In this document: piece after piece, positions 47,556 to 57,687 of the stretch
How positions within the stretch are numbered: position 1 is the first letter of the stretch
How the letters are laid out: every line of letters begins with the position of its first letter
Assembly (NCBI GenBank): GCA_936920625.1
Contig: CAKZHC010000049.1
Location: forward strand, 19,186-83,185
Length of the DNA stretch: 64,000 bases
Reading direction: 5' to 3'
From: an uncultured Enterobacteriaceae bacterium
Lineage (GTDB): Bacteria; Pseudomonadota; Gammaproteobacteria; Enterobacterales; Enterobacteriaceae
Position numbers and translations under genes: made by a program
Notes under the pieces: model-generated
What the model was told of the DNA's origin: nothing
What the model saw: only the letters and a program-made list of their open reading frames with translations
Database searches by the model: none

Positions 47556-50500
47556 TTACATTTGGTGTGGCGGTAATGACAATACATCACGGTTGCCATT
47601 ATGGCCTGGTGAAGAAACGATACCCTGAACCTCCATCTGCTCAACGATACGCGCTGCACGGTTGTAACCAATGCGAAACTGCCTCTGAACACCCGAAATA
47701 GAAGCGCGGCGTTTTTCCACCACAAAGGCAACTGCCTGATCAAATAATGGGTCCAGTTCATCAACCCCATCAAGACCAGCCCCCCCGCCTTCATTCTCAT
47801 CGCCGGCAGTAATACTATCGATATAGTTCGGCCGGCCGCGCGCCTTCCAGTCTTGCACCACGGCATGGACTTCCTGATCACGTACGAAAGCGCCATGCAC
47901 ACGTAACGGAATGGAGGAGTTAGGAGGCATGTATAGCATATCCCCCATTCCCAATAGCGATTCTGCCCCCCCTTGATCGAGGATGGTTCGCGAGTCAATT
48001 TTACTTGATACAGTAAATGCAATACGAGTTGGGATATTCGCTTTTATCAAGCCGGTAATAACATCAACAGAAGGGCGCTGCGTTGCCAGCACCAGGTGAA
48101 TACCTGCTGCACGGGCTTTCTGGGCCAGTCGGGCAATTAATTCTTCAACTTTTTTACCTACCGCCATCATTAAGTCGGCGAACTCATCCACCATCACTAC
48201 AATGTAAGGTAACTTTTCTAATGCTGGCGGTACGGTTTCCATACTTTCACCTGGTTTCCAGAAAGGATCGGGAACAGGACGACCCATCGCATCCGCTTCA
48301 GCAACGCGGTCATTGTACCCTGCCAGATTACGTACACCCAGAGCTGACATAAGTTTGTAGCGACGCTCCATCTCCCCAACACTCCAGCGTAACGCGTTCG
48401 CAGCATCTTTCATATCTGTTACTACTTCGGTGAGAAGATGGGGGATCCCCTCGTAAACAGAAAGCTCAAGCATCTTCGGATCGATCATGATAAAGCGCAC
48501 CTCTTCAGGTGTAGCCCTGTATAACATACTGATGATCATGGTATTAACGCCTACAGATTTACCAGACCCGGTTGTTCCGGCAACCAGTAAATGAGGCATT
48601 TTAGCCAGATCGGCTACCACTGGCTGACCTGCAATATCTTTTCCCAGAACGACAGATAACGGTGAGTCATTCTCGCGAAATTTGGCACAACTGAGAACCT
48701 CCCGCAAATAGACAGTCTGGCGGTGTTTGTTTGGCAGCTCCAGACCAACGTAAGGTTTACCTGGAATAACCTCCACCACTCGCACCGCAACCGCAGAAAG
48801 TGAACGGGCCAGATCGCGAGCCAGATTGGAGATTCGTGCCGCTTTTACCCCAGGCGCTAAATCCAGCTCAAAACGTGTAATCACCGGGCCCGGTGAAATG
48901 CCGACAACTTCCGCTTTTACCCTATAATCAGCCAGACGTGCTTCCACCAGCCGGGCAGTCTGCTCGAGCGCAAACATGTCGACTGGCGTCGCTCCTGACG
49001 GGGGTGGGGTCAGCAGGTCCAATGTAGGAAGTGGTGTAGCTGGCCTTTCAGGTAACTGCTCATGCCGGACCAAGAAGGGATGAAACAGCGTATCCCGGAA
49101 GGCTGATTGATCTGATTCCTGAGAGGAAACGGGCATTTCTGACACTGACCCATCATTCTGATCTGTGGCAGCATCACCGGGCGGGCGGGACATTTCATCT
49201 TCAGGTTGTAGAGTTGATATGACCGTCTGAACTGCGCTTTGCTGCTGCCAGTGAGCCTGTGCTGCCAGTTGCTCTACTTCCCGCATCGATGAGCCTTCAC
49301 GTGCGGCGACTAAATTCGCAACAGATGCTGAAGCAGGCGGACAGTTATCCGTATCAGCGCTGATATTCCCATTTAAATTGTCACTATCGCTATCTGGCAG
49401 GTTACCAGATAGCACAGCGTAGGACTGATTGAGATGTTCGATAGTGTGCTGTGCATCTGATCGTACAATGTTTATTGTATTTTCAACTGGCTGCTGGTCA
49501 AAACGCTGCTGCTGATCAACAGCAGTGATGTCTAGCGGGATTTCACGTTCTGTTGCTCCAGCCACGGACGGGTCACCCTGTGAACAATTCTGATCAGTCT
49601 GATGATTGATTTTTTCCTGCAGGCGTTGTGAGGGCAGCCTGATGCCATACGAAGCCAGCTCCCGGCGTGTGGGAATTTTTACTTTATTTGGCCGGGGTAG
49701 CTGAGGACCCGTATCCCACTTAACCTGCCGGTTAAATTCATTATCGTTTTTGGAGGGCAAGTTTACACCCTCAGTAACTACAGCAGTTTTGTCATTCACT
49801 GCGCCCGGCCCGACTGGCGCAGCATGGGAGAATTCAGCAGGAGATAAAGCTGGAGCTTCCCCAGAGCAAGGCGGTGATGCCTGCCGACCGTTGCTCTTAT
49901 CAAAGCAGGAAGCGGTCGGCCCCGCTGTCGGTATTTCAAAATGGTATAATGGAGTATCAGATGGGCTGTTTTGTTGCAAAGAGGTCCTGAAATCCGGCGT
50001 ATTTTGCTGGCCTTCGGGTACCTCATGGACGGTATGTGATGCAACATTACAGGCTTCAGACGTCAGAGGATCGTTTTCATTTCTATAAGCGTTCTGTTCA
50101 TCTCCCTCATTCCTTCGACGCGCAGGAGGCGCCAGTAAAACATCATCGTCATCCTCCGGCAGGACTGCACGTGCAATAGTTTTATCGAACTCACAGCGCG
50201 CTTTTTCTTCATCCCACTGATCTTTATCACTGCGGATGTTATTTCTGGCGAAGGCCAATATGCCCATTGCCGTCGCACCCAGTTTTTCTGCGATGGATAA
50301 CCAGGACCAGCCAGTATATAGCGTAACTCCAGCAGCCCAGACACTAAGTAACGTTAATGTGCTGCCGGTCGGGCTGAACCAGGGAGCCATAACCGTACTA
50401 ACAAGACTGCCCGTTACTCCACCTGAAGTAAAATACCAGATATCATTGATATTGAGTGCGGCCAGACCACAGATTGAGAAAACCAGCGCAACTGCACCTA

Positions 50501-50849
50501 TCAGCCGTACTCCAATAGCAAAGTAGTCAGGGCCAGACTGACGGTTCCGTCGGGTGAAAACAATCAGGCACAGACTAAACATAATGACAGGAATCGCATA
50601 AGCCATGATGCCAAACATAAACAACAACATGTCGGCAAGACACGCACCGATACTCCCCCCCAGATTATGGATAGGCTCATGCCAGGAAGTCTGTGACCAG
50701 CTCGGATCAGAAGGATTGAAACTTATCAGCGCTACCATCAGGTAAAGGCTAAAAAGCATAACCAGTATAAGCAGTGATTCGGACAAACGCCGCCAGCCAC
50801 TCATAGCATGCAGGGTAACTTCTTTATCTTCGGTGTATTCCTGGCTCAA
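47556..50849 (-). CDS. ftsK: DNA translocase FtsK
   Basis: FtsK anchors in the division septum and pumps the chromosome terminus so that XerCD can resolve dimers at dif. The product is 1097 aa against 1329 in E. coli. The N-terminal four-helix domain (about 1-190, LISFNPSDPSWSQTSWHEPI) is well conserved. The difference is in the poorly conserved Pro/Gln/Asp-rich linker (about 200-620), which is shorter. The motor has Walker A GTTGSGKSVGVN and Walker B VVMVDEFADLMM. The gamma domain (SISGVQRQFRIGYNRAARIV) that reads KOPS and activates XerD is intact. A LexA-type box lies upstream. lrp is upstream and lolA downstream. Confidence 0.97.
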   Translation of the reverse strand: MSQEYTEDKEVTLHAMSGWRRLSESLLILVMLFSLYLMVALISFNPSDPSWSQTSWHEPIHNLGGSIGACLADMLLFMFGIMAYAIPVIMFSLCLIVFTRRNRQSGPDYFAIGVRLIGAVALVFSICGLAALNINDIWYFTSGGVTGSLVSTVMAPWFSPTGSTLTLLSVWAAGVTLYTGWSWLSIAEKLGATAMGILAFARNNIRSDKDQWDEEKARCEFDKTIARAVLPEDDDDVLLAPPARRRNEGDEQNAYRNENDPLTSEACNVASHTVHEVPEGQQNTPDFRTSLQQNSPSDTPLYHFEIPTAGPTASCFDKSNGRQASPPCSGEAPALSPAEFSHAAPVGPGAVNDKTAVVTEGVNLPSKNDNEFNRQVKWDTGPQLPRPNKVKIPTRRELASYGIRLPSQRLQEKINHQTDQNCSQGDPSVAGATEREIPLDITAVDQQQRFDQQPVENTINIVRSDAQHTIEHLNQSYAVLSGNLPDSDSDNLNGNISADTDNCPPASASVANLVAAREGSSMREVEQLAAQAHWQQQSAVQTVISTLQPEDEMSRPPGDAATDQNDGSVSEMPVSSQESDQSAFRDTLFHPFLVRHEQLPERPATPLPTLDLLTPPPSGATPVDMFALEQTARLVEARLADYRVKAEVVGISPGPVITRFELDLAPGVKAARISNLARDLARSLSAVAVRVVEVIPGKPYVGLELPNKHRQTVYLREVLSCAKFRENDSPLSVVLGKDIAGQPVVADLAKMPHLLVAGTTGSGKSVGVNTMIISMLYRATPEEVRFIMIDPKMLELSVYEGIPHLLTEVVTDMKDAANALRWSVGEMERRYKLMSALGVRNLAGYNDRVAEADAMGRPVPDPFWKPGESMETVPPALEKLPYIVVMVDEFADLMMAVGKKVEELIARLAQKARAAGIHLVLATQRPSVDVITGLIKANIPTRIAFTVSSKIDSRTILDQGGAESLLGMGDMLYMPPNSSIPLRVHGAFVRDQEVHAVVQDWKARGRPNYIDSITAGDENEGGGAGLDGVDELDPLFDQAVAFVVEKRRASISGVQRQFRIGYNRAARIVEQMEVQGIVSSPGHNGNRDVLSLPPHQM

Positions 50850-50915
50850 GTGGACTCTCCAGGTTCCTGTGAACTAAATATATATTACAGCATCGAAAAG
50901 CCATCGATGATACAA

Positions 50916-50931
50916 CTGTACGAATACACAG
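50916..50931 (-). promoter_or_regulatory. Candidate LexA (SOS) box upstream of ftsK
   Basis: CTGTACGAATACACAG matches the LexA core CTGT-N8-ACAG exactly, 67 bases before the ftsK start and 41 bases after the end of lrp. E. coli ftsK (dinH) has an SOS-inducible promoter in the equivalent place. The centre is less symmetrical than in the recA operator, so binding may be weaker. Confidence 0.65.
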
Positions 50932-50971
50932 CAGTGTATCTTAAATTATGGTTTTTTGCACCTGCCCTCTG

Positions 50972-51468
50972 TTATCTGGTTTTGATAACAAGGTAATTGT
51001 TCTGCTTGACTTCTTCCATAACCACATAAGTACGGGTATCGTTAACACCTAGCAGGCGCAGCAGAGTTTCGCCCAGCAATTTACGATAAGCTGACATATC
51101 TGGAACACGCGTTTTTAGTAAATAATCAAAATCTCCTGAGACCAGGTGGCATTCCTGTGTTTCATCAAGTTTTTGCACAGCAGCATTGAATTGCTCAAAT
51201 ACATCTGGTGCACCCCGGTTAAGCGTGATTTCTACGAATACCAATAGTGAGGCATCAAGATAATGAGGATTGAGCAACGCCGTATAACCCAGAATAAAAC
51301 CCTGACGCTCCAGCCGGCGAACACGCTCAAGGCATGGTGTTGTGGCGATAATCCAACACGCTTGGAAAGCTCAACATTTGAGATACGGCCATCCTTCTGT
51401 AACTCATTTAGTATCTTTCTGTCTATACGATCAATATCTTTGCCTGGGCGTTTTTTGTTATCTACCAT
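50972..51468 (-). pseudogene. lrp: lrp leucine-responsive regulator, frameshifted
   Basis: Lrp is a global AsnC-family regulator of amino acid metabolism, pili and transport. The N-terminal half from MVDNKKRPGKDIDRIDRKIL to ELSKRVGLSP matches E. coli, then the frame is lost. The rest, from TPCLERVRRLERQGF through the RAM domain to VIKTR, is read in another frame (open from 51277). The codons for SPTPCL should be CCA ACA CCA TGC; here two extra bases (CA) sit in CCACAACACC at 51336-51345. The break falls inside the helix-turn-helix, so neither part could bind DNA and ligand together. Everything else is nearly identical to E. coli, which points to a very recent lesion or a sequence error. GGAGAG precedes the ATG. 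Confidence 0.85.
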
Positions 51469-52092
51469 TACTATTGTCTCTCCGCATTCTTCCTTTAGAG
51501 CCTGACATATCAGGACTATGTAACCTGCCTTATGCAAGCGGGCAGTACCTAATATTAGCCAATCTGATGATTGTTGCGGCTCATGTCCATTGTGCATGTT
51601 TACAATGCGTGCCAATAACAGTATGACATCCAAAACCGTTAATCTGCCCTGCCAGTAGGTGCAGTATTAGGGGTGTGAATTTTTCCTGAACAGGAGATGT
51701 AAAACCTGACACTATCGGAGCATCTATCCCTTAGTCTGTGCGGGGGGTTGTCCACTATATATTCCCTAAAGCAGAAGAATTAATTTGTTGTGATCTGTTT
51801 TGCTTTGACACTCATTTGCTCACTATACTGTTTTCGCAAAACAACGGGGAATTGTCAAAACAAAAAGAATCAATACTAATGCATGACAGTTGAGTTATTT
51901 TTAGCAATGATTTTTACCTGATATTCAATTATAAGGTAAACCAGATATCAGTTAAGTGGCTCTCATCTAGTCCGGTGCTGGATAGCCATTTAACCCTTCA
52001 CGTAACATCAGTAAAACGTTATTCTTTTTTTGCCGACGATAATTACCTACAATTTCCCTCTGTGATAGTCAATCAATATAATCGAGGACCCC
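51469..52092. other. lrp-trxB divergent intergenic region
   Basis: This 624-bp stretch separates divergent lrp and trxB, as in E. coli, where lrp has a long 5' leader. No gene is seen in it. A GAGGA ribosome site for trxB lies at its right end. Promoters for both genes must lie here, but no consensus pair was singled out. Confidence 0.5.
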
Positions 52093-53058
52093 ATGAACAC
52101 CGTCAGCTACAGTAAACTTCTAATCTTGGGTTCAGGACCAGCAGGATATACTGCTGCCGTCTATGCGGCACGAGCCAACCTCAATCCTGTCTTGATTACC
52201 GGGCTGGAAACAGGGGGGCAGTTAACCACAACAACTGAGGTCGAAAACTGGCCGGGTGACCCCCACGATTTGACCGGCCCAGTGTTGATGGAACGAATGA
52301 ATCAACATGCGGCGAAATTTAATACTAAAATAATATCCGATTATATTCATACCGCCGACTTACATCAGAAGCCGTTTCGCCTGACTGGAGAGAAAGGCGA
52401 GTACACTACCGATGCATTGATCATCGCTACAGGCGCTTCTGCACGCTATCTCGGGTTGCCCTCTGAAGAGGCATTCAAAGGCCGGGGAATTTCCGCTTGC
52501 GCTACCTGTGACGGTTTTTTCTATCGTCAGCAACGGGTTGCAGTAGTAGGTGGTGGAAATACCGCAGTAGAAGAGGCCCTTTATCTCTCTAACATCGCTT
52601 CTGAGGTTCACCTGATTCACCGCCGTGATACTTTCCGCGCTGAAAAAATCCTTATCAGTCGTCTGATGGAAAAAGTTAATCATGGTAACATTGTGCTCCA
52701 CACTGACAGAACGCTGGAAGAAGTGCTGGGTGATGGAATGGGTGTCAATGCAATACGTATCCGCGCGGCAGCAAAAAGAGATGTGACTGAAATAATTGAT
52801 GTAACAGGTTGTTTCATTGCGATTGGCCACAGCCCGAATACATCGATTTTTGCAGGTCAGCTTGAGCTGGAGAATGGATATATCAGAGTAAATTCAGGCA
52901 GCGAGGGCAATGCTACTCAGACCAGTATTCCCGGCGTATTTGCTGCTGGAGATGTGATGGATCATGTTTACCGCCAGGCAATAACTTCAGCGGGTAGCGG
53001 TTGTATGGCCGCACTGGATGCAGAGCACTATCTCGATGGTTTGATCAAAAATTCGTAA
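52093..53058 (+). CDS. trxB: Thioredoxin reductase
   Basis: TrxB passes electrons from NADPH through FAD to thioredoxin. The product is 321 aa, the E. coli size. The FAD-binding GSGPAGYTAAVYAARA (13-28), the redox-active CATC at residues 136-139, the NADPH motif GGGNTAVEEA and the closing FAD motif GVFAAGDVMD are all intact. GAGGA lies before the ATG. It is divergent from lrp and followed by cydD after 111 bp, the E. coli order. Confidence 0.98.
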   Translation: MNTVSYSKLLILGSGPAGYTAAVYAARANLNPVLITGLETGGQLTTTTEVENWPGDPHDLTGPVLMERMNQHAAKFNTKIISDYIHTADLHQKPFRLTGEKGEYTTDALIIATGASARYLGLPSEEAFKGRGISACATCDGFFYRQQRVAVVGGGNTAVEEALYLSNIASEVHLIHRRDTFRAEKILISRLMEKVNHGNIVLHTDRTLEEVLGDGMGVNAIRIRAAAKRDVTEIIDVTGCFIAIGHSPNTSIFAGQLELENGYIRVNSGSEGNATQTSIPGVFAAGDVMDHVYRQAITSAGSGCMAALDAEHYLDGLIKNS

Positions 53059-53169
53059 CAGATCCGTGGCAGCTTCCTGATGCCAGCCTTTAGCTATCCA
53101 CATGAACGTGCCCAATGATAATCTCCTGCATTAGCAGAGCCTGCTCTGCAAAACTTATATTTAATTCCC

Positions 53170-54942
53170 ATGGATAAAAAACGACAACAGGAACTGAGCC
53201 GCTGGCTACGCCAGCAAGCAGCTCCTGCCAGAATGTGGCTCCGTATCTCATCAATCTTAGGTCTTATCACTGCCTTAATAATGGTTGTTCAGGCCTGGAC
53301 GCTGGCCACATTGCTTGAAGCATTGATTACACAACATCAGCCCCGCGATACGTTGCTCGCCTGGTTTTTTATTTTGCTAATGTGTTTCACATTGCGAGCT
53401 TTTTTGATATTGACCCGCGAGCGTGCTGGCTTTCGGTGTGGCCAGTCTGTACGGCAGGCATTACGTAATCGTTTGTTAAATCACCTTACTGAAGCGGGTC
53501 CGGCCTGGATACAAGGTAAACCAGCGGGCAGCTGGGGAACACTGGTTCTGGAACAAATTGAAGATATGCAGGAGTATTATTCCCGTTATCTGCCTCAGAT
53601 GACGCTCGCTGTCTTAATCCCCTGCTCCATTCTGCTGGCTATTTTCCCCATAAACTGGGCGGCCGGGATTATCCTGTTAACAACTGCACCATTAATCCCC
53701 CTGTTTATGGTTCTGACGGGTCTGGGGGCAGCTGATGCCAATCGCCGTAATTTTGTCGCACTTGAACGTCTGAGCGGCCAGTTTCTGGATCGCCTGCGTG
53801 GCCTTGACACATTACGCCTTTTCAATCGTGGCAAAGCAGAAGTCAACACAATCAGTCAGTCAACTGATGAGTTTCGCCGGCGGACAATGGATGTGTTACG
53901 TCTCGCTTTTCTCTCTTCTGCTGTGCTGGAATTTTTCGCTTCTGTCTCTATAGCCGTTGCAGCAGTCTATTTTGGTTTTTCCTATTTGGGTGAACTCAAC
54001 TTTGGGAGCTATGGCACAGGAGTTACGCTGTTTGCAGGATTTCTGACACTTATACTCGCCCCTGAATTTTTCCAGCCCCTTCGCGATCTTGGTACTTTTT
54101 ACCATGCTAAAGCCCAGGCAATGGGCAGTGCTGAGATGCTTGAGCGTCTCCTCAGGCAGCCTCTGGTAAATCAACAGATTTCCAGTAAAAAAACACTCCC
54201 GCCCGAGTCCTTATTGACACTTATTGCCAAAGATTTACTCATCACTACCCCGACTGGCGATGTACTGGCAGGACCGCTTAATTTTCAGCTCAAGCCGGGT
54301 GATCGCGTTGCGATTATCGGCCTGAGTGGTTCAGGTAAAACCACACTTTTCAACGCATTGATGGGATTTTTGCCCTACCGCGGGTCACTGACTGTTAACG
54401 ACCTGGAGCTATCTGCACTGGATAAACAGGACTGGATGCAAAGGCTGGTCTGGGTGGGACAAAATCCACATCTGCCCGCTAAAACACTCCGCGAAAATCT
54501 TTTGCAGGCACAGCATCCTGATGAACAAAGACTGGAATCCGTACTGACAGAGGCTGGTATCAGGGAATTCATGGATACTCTCCCCAATGGACTGGAGACC
54601 ATTATCGATGAACAGGCAAGTGGCCTTTCTGTTGGCCAGGCGCAACGTGTCGCGCTGGCGCGGGCACTGCTTAAACCTGCACAGCTAATGTTACTGGATG
54701 AGCCCACTGCCAGTCTTGATACATTTAGTGAGGGGCTAATAACAACATGCCTGCTTGCGGCCTCGCAAATGCAAACAACTTTGCTTATTACCCATCAACT
54801 GGAAAAACTAGCAGAATGGCAGCACGTCTGGGTGATGCACGAGGGACAAATCGTTCAACAAGGCACGTTGCAGACGCTGAAAGACGAGAACGGATTTTTT
54901 ACTGATTTATTCGGCCATCGCCTAAAGGATGCTAATCAATGA
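53170..54942 (+). CDS. cydD: CydDC glutathione/cysteine exporter subunit CydD
   Basis: CydD and CydC form a heterodimeric ABC exporter in the inner membrane, reported to move glutathione and cysteine to the periplasm and required for cytochrome bd assembly. The product is 590 aa (E. coli 588). Six membrane helices lie in residues about 20-330. Walker A is GLSGSGKTT (384-392), followed by the signature LSVGQAQRVALARALL and Walker B LMLLDEPTASLD. The start has no strong ribosome site. Its stop overlaps the cydC ATG by four bases. Its presence suggests that cytochrome bd oxidase is made. Confidence 0.97.
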   Translation: MDKKRQQELSRWLRQQAAPARMWLRISSILGLITALIMVVQAWTLATLLEALITQHQPRDTLLAWFFILLMCFTLRAFLILTRERAGFRCGQSVRQALRNRLLNHLTEAGPAWIQGKPAGSWGTLVLEQIEDMQEYYSRYLPQMTLAVLIPCSILLAIFPINWAAGIILLTTAPLIPLFMVLTGLGAADANRRNFVALERLSGQFLDRLRGLDTLRLFNRGKAEVNTISQSTDEFRRRTMDVLRLAFLSSAVLEFFASVSIAVAAVYFGFSYLGELNFGSYGTGVTLFAGFLTLILAPEFFQPLRDLGTFYHAKAQAMGSAEMLERLLRQPLVNQQISSKKTLPPESLLTLIAKDLLITTPTGDVLAGPLNFQLKPGDRVAIIGLSGSGKTTLFNALMGFLPYRGSLTVNDLELSALDKQDWMQRLVWVGQNPHLPAKTLRENLLQAQHPDEQRLESVLTEAGIREFMDTLPNGLETIIDEQASGLSVGQAQRVALARALLKPAQLMLLDEPTASLDTFSEGLITTCLLAASQMQTTLLITHQLEKLAEWQHVWVMHEGQIVQQGTLQTLKDENGFFTDLFGHRLKDANQ

Positions 54943-56666
54943 AAGCCCTGCTTCCCTATCTGGCTGTCTTTAAACTCCATCGCCTGCGTCTGGCATTTGG
55001 TATCCTGCTGGCCGTTGTCACGCTATTAGCCAGCATTGGTTTACTGACGCTCTCGGGATGGTTTCTTGCCGCTTCTTCACTGGCAGGATTCTATGGCCTT
55101 TATAGTTTTAATTATATGCTACCCGCTGCCGGTGTTCGCGGTGCGGCAATTATCCGGACTACCGCCCGATACTTTGAACGGCTGGTTAGCCATGATGGTA
55201 CCTTTCGTGTGTTGCAGCATCTGCGTGTGACAACTTTTACTCGTCTGCTTCCCCTGACTCCGGGTGGTCTGACGCGTTTCCAACAGGGCGATCTTCTGAC
55301 CAGACTGGTCTCCGATGTAGAAAATCTTGATCACCTCTATCTGCGGGTGATTTCTCCTCTGATTAGCTCAGCCTGCGTCATTGTGGTGATCACCGTTGGA
55401 TTGAGCTGTCTCGATATCTCATTTGCACTACTCCTTGGATTTATTTTATTTGCCACGCTTATACTACTCCCATCGCTGTTTTACCGATGGGGATATCCGT
55501 CAGGACGAACATTGACACAGCTTCGCAGTGATTACCGCAGTTTATTAATGCGCTGGCTTTCTGGGATGGCGGAGCTGAAAATTTATGGTACTGAACCAGA
55601 TTACCGGCACCAGCTGAACAGCCTGGAACAGCGATGGCAGGAGACTCAGAGATATCAGAGCGTATTACAGGGATGCGCGCAAGCACTGCTGCTATTAATT
55701 AGTGGTATTACTGTAACATTAATGCTGTGGTTAAGTGCCGATGGCGTTGGCACTTATCCCCGCCCGGAGGCGCTGATAGCGCTCATTCTCTTCCTTAGTA
55801 TGGCAGCTTTTGAGGCGCTGGCTCCCGTAAGTATCGCCTTTCAGCATTTAGGACAAGTCATCGCGGCGGCAGAACGCATCACACAGATTACTCGTCAGGA
55901 GCCCGCTGTTACTTTTGATGGGGCTTTTCAACCAGAAACTGACCATATCACTTTGACATTAACCGATGTCAGCTTCAGCTATGAGACTGCCATGTTTCCG
56001 GCACTTCAAAATATTACATTGCATCTGGGCGCTGGTGAGAAGCTGGCGCTGATTGGCCAGACGGGCTGCGGCAAGTCAACCCTGCTGCAACTGCTCACTC
56101 GTGCCTGGGATCCACAGCAGGGCACTATTGTTTTGAATCGGCGCCCCATATCTGAATGGCGGGAAACAGCACTACGAAAGATGATCACCGTAGTAAGTCA
56201 GCGCGTCCATCTGTTCAGCGATACATTACGCAACAACTTACTCATCGCACTGCCTCAGGCAACAGACGATCAATTGAATACTGCACTCCAGCAAACAGGG
56301 CTCGGCAAACTCCTGGAGGGAGAAGGATTAAATTGCTGGCTGGGCGAAGGTGGCCGCCAGCTTTCTGGCGGAGAACGCCGCAGGCTTGGTATTGCCCGTG
56401 CGTTGCTACATGATGGTTCTCTGTGGCTGCTGGATGAACCAACAGAAGGGCTGGACGCTCAGACAGAACAACAAATTTTACTGTTATTAAAGCAGGTTAC
56501 CCGCAACAAAAGCGTGATTATGGTGACCCATCGTTTGCAATGCATTGAAGAAATGGACTATATAGGCGTGCTTGATGGCGGCCTTTTGGTCGAGTGGGGC
56601 ACCCATGAGGAACTTATCACAAAACGCGGTCATTATTACTTTTTTCGGCAGTGGGATGCGCTATAG
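54939..56666 (+). CDS. cydC: CydDC glutathione/cysteine exporter subunit CydC
   Basis: CydC is the partner half-transporter of CydD. The product is 575 aa (E. coli 573) and starts MKALLPYLAVFKLHRLRLAF. It has six membrane helices, Walker A GQTGCGKST, the signature LSGGERRRLGIARALL and Walker B LWLLDEPTEGLD. The ATG overlaps the cydD stop (ATGA). The gene ends 35 bp before aat, so cydDC-aat may share a transcript as in E. coli. No lesion is visible. Confidence 0.97.
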   Translation: MKALLPYLAVFKLHRLRLAFGILLAVVTLLASIGLLTLSGWFLAASSLAGFYGLYSFNYMLPAAGVRGAAIIRTTARYFERLVSHDGTFRVLQHLRVTTFTRLLPLTPGGLTRFQQGDLLTRLVSDVENLDHLYLRVISPLISSACVIVVITVGLSCLDISFALLLGFILFATLILLPSLFYRWGYPSGRTLTQLRSDYRSLLMRWLSGMAELKIYGTEPDYRHQLNSLEQRWQETQRYQSVLQGCAQALLLLISGITVTLMLWLSADGVGTYPRPEALIALILFLSMAAFEALAPVSIAFQHLGQVIAAAERITQITRQEPAVTFDGAFQPETDHITLTLTDVSFSYETAMFPALQNITLHLGAGEKLALIGQTGCGKSTLLQLLTRAWDPQQGTIVLNRRPISEWRETALRKMITVVSQRVHLFSDTLRNNLLIALPQATDDQLNTALQQTGLGKLLEGEGLNCWLGEGGRQLSGGERRRLGIARALLHDGSLWLLDEPTEGLDAQTEQQILLLLKQVTRNKSVIMVTHRLQCIEEMDYIGVLDGGLLVEWGTHEELITKRGHYYFFRQWDAL

Positions 56667-56701
56667 TTGATCATGCAGCTTTTTCAGATTGTGAGTCTTT
56701 C

Positions 56702-57394
56702 ATGCGCCTGATTCAACTCTCCAGTAATTTAATTCATTTCCCTCCACCCGAAACGGCATTGAGGGAACCAAACGGCTTACTGGCTATGGGCGGTGATCTT
56801 AGCCCAAAACGATTGTTAACAGCCTATCATCAGGGTATTTTCCCGTGGTTTACGCGTGGAGATCCTATTTTGTGGTGGTCTCCTGATCCGCGCGCCATTT
56901 TACTACCAGAAGAATTTCATTTGAGCCGGAGTATGAAACGATTCCACAAAAACTCCCCCTATCGGGTGACGCTCAATCAGGCATTTGTTGGTGTCATTGA
57001 AGGATGTGCCAGTAAACGCGATGAGGGTACGTGGATTACTAATGAAGTCAGACAGGCATGGATTGAGCTCTGGCGTCTTGGGCATGCCCACTCCGTTGAT
57101 GTCTGGCTGGGGGATACGCTGGTAGGGGGCATATATGGACTGGCGCTGGGCCAGATTTTTTGTGGTGAATCAATGTTCAGTCATCAGATCAACAGCTCTA
57201 AAACTGCGCTGCTGGTCTTCTGTAACTATTTTCACCAGCAGGGAGGAAAACTCATTGACTGTCAGATACTCAACCCTCACACCCTTTCGCTGGGTGCAAA
57301 AGAAATTTCCCGCCGCCACTATCTTAAAGAGATAGATAAATATGCAGACCTGCCACTATCGGCACATTGCTGGCAGCCGAAGCAACTGTCATAA
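56702..57394 (+). CDS. aat: Leucyl/phenylalanyl-tRNA-protein transferase
   Basis: Aat adds Leu or Phe to proteins with N-terminal Arg or Lys, creating N-degrons that ClpS hands to ClpAP. From the ATG at 56702 the product is 230 aa (E. coli 234) and starts MRLIQLSSNLIHFPP. The frame is open 17 codons further, but those residues do not align. Conserved blocks include GIFPWFTRGDPILWWSPDPR, RSMKRFHK, GCASKRDEGTWIT, FCGESMFS and LIDCQILNPHT. The gene sits in the same window as clpA and clpS, so the whole N-end rule branch for secondary residues is present and appears functional. Confidence 0.97.
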   Translation: MRLIQLSSNLIHFPPPETALREPNGLLAMGGDLSPKRLLTAYHQGIFPWFTRGDPILWWSPDPRAILLPEEFHLSRSMKRFHKNSPYRVTLNQAFVGVIEGCASKRDEGTWITNEVRQAWIELWRLGHAHSVDVWLGDTLVGGIYGLALGQIFCGESMFSHQINSSKTALLVFCNYFHQQGGKLIDCQILNPHTLSLGAKEISRRHYLKEIDKYADLPLSAHCWQPKQLS

Positions 57395-57687
57395 ATCATA
57401 GCTTTGATATAATGATGATAGTCTTAGCGATGATCACACCTGATGAATGGTAAAGCAGGTTATGATGTAACAAGCATACATTTAGAACTATTTTTCCAGC
57501 CCGAAGGGTCATATCTTCGCTACTGGCATCTCTGGCGCGGAGAAATCGCAGGTTTTATTATCAATTGTTCACCTGAACTCATCTGTAGCAGAGCGCTGAA
57601 ATTAACATCAGTTAAACTTTACATGGATGGGGAAATTCGGCATTATCTTGCCGGTTCAAATCACGGTTGTCATATTCAGAGGACTCG

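Noticed and set aside
57640..57670. T-loop-like sequence GGTTCAAATC upstream of infA suggesting a tRNA
   Set aside because: The flanking five bases do not pair as a T stem and no acceptor or anticodon arms fit. It is the infA leader.
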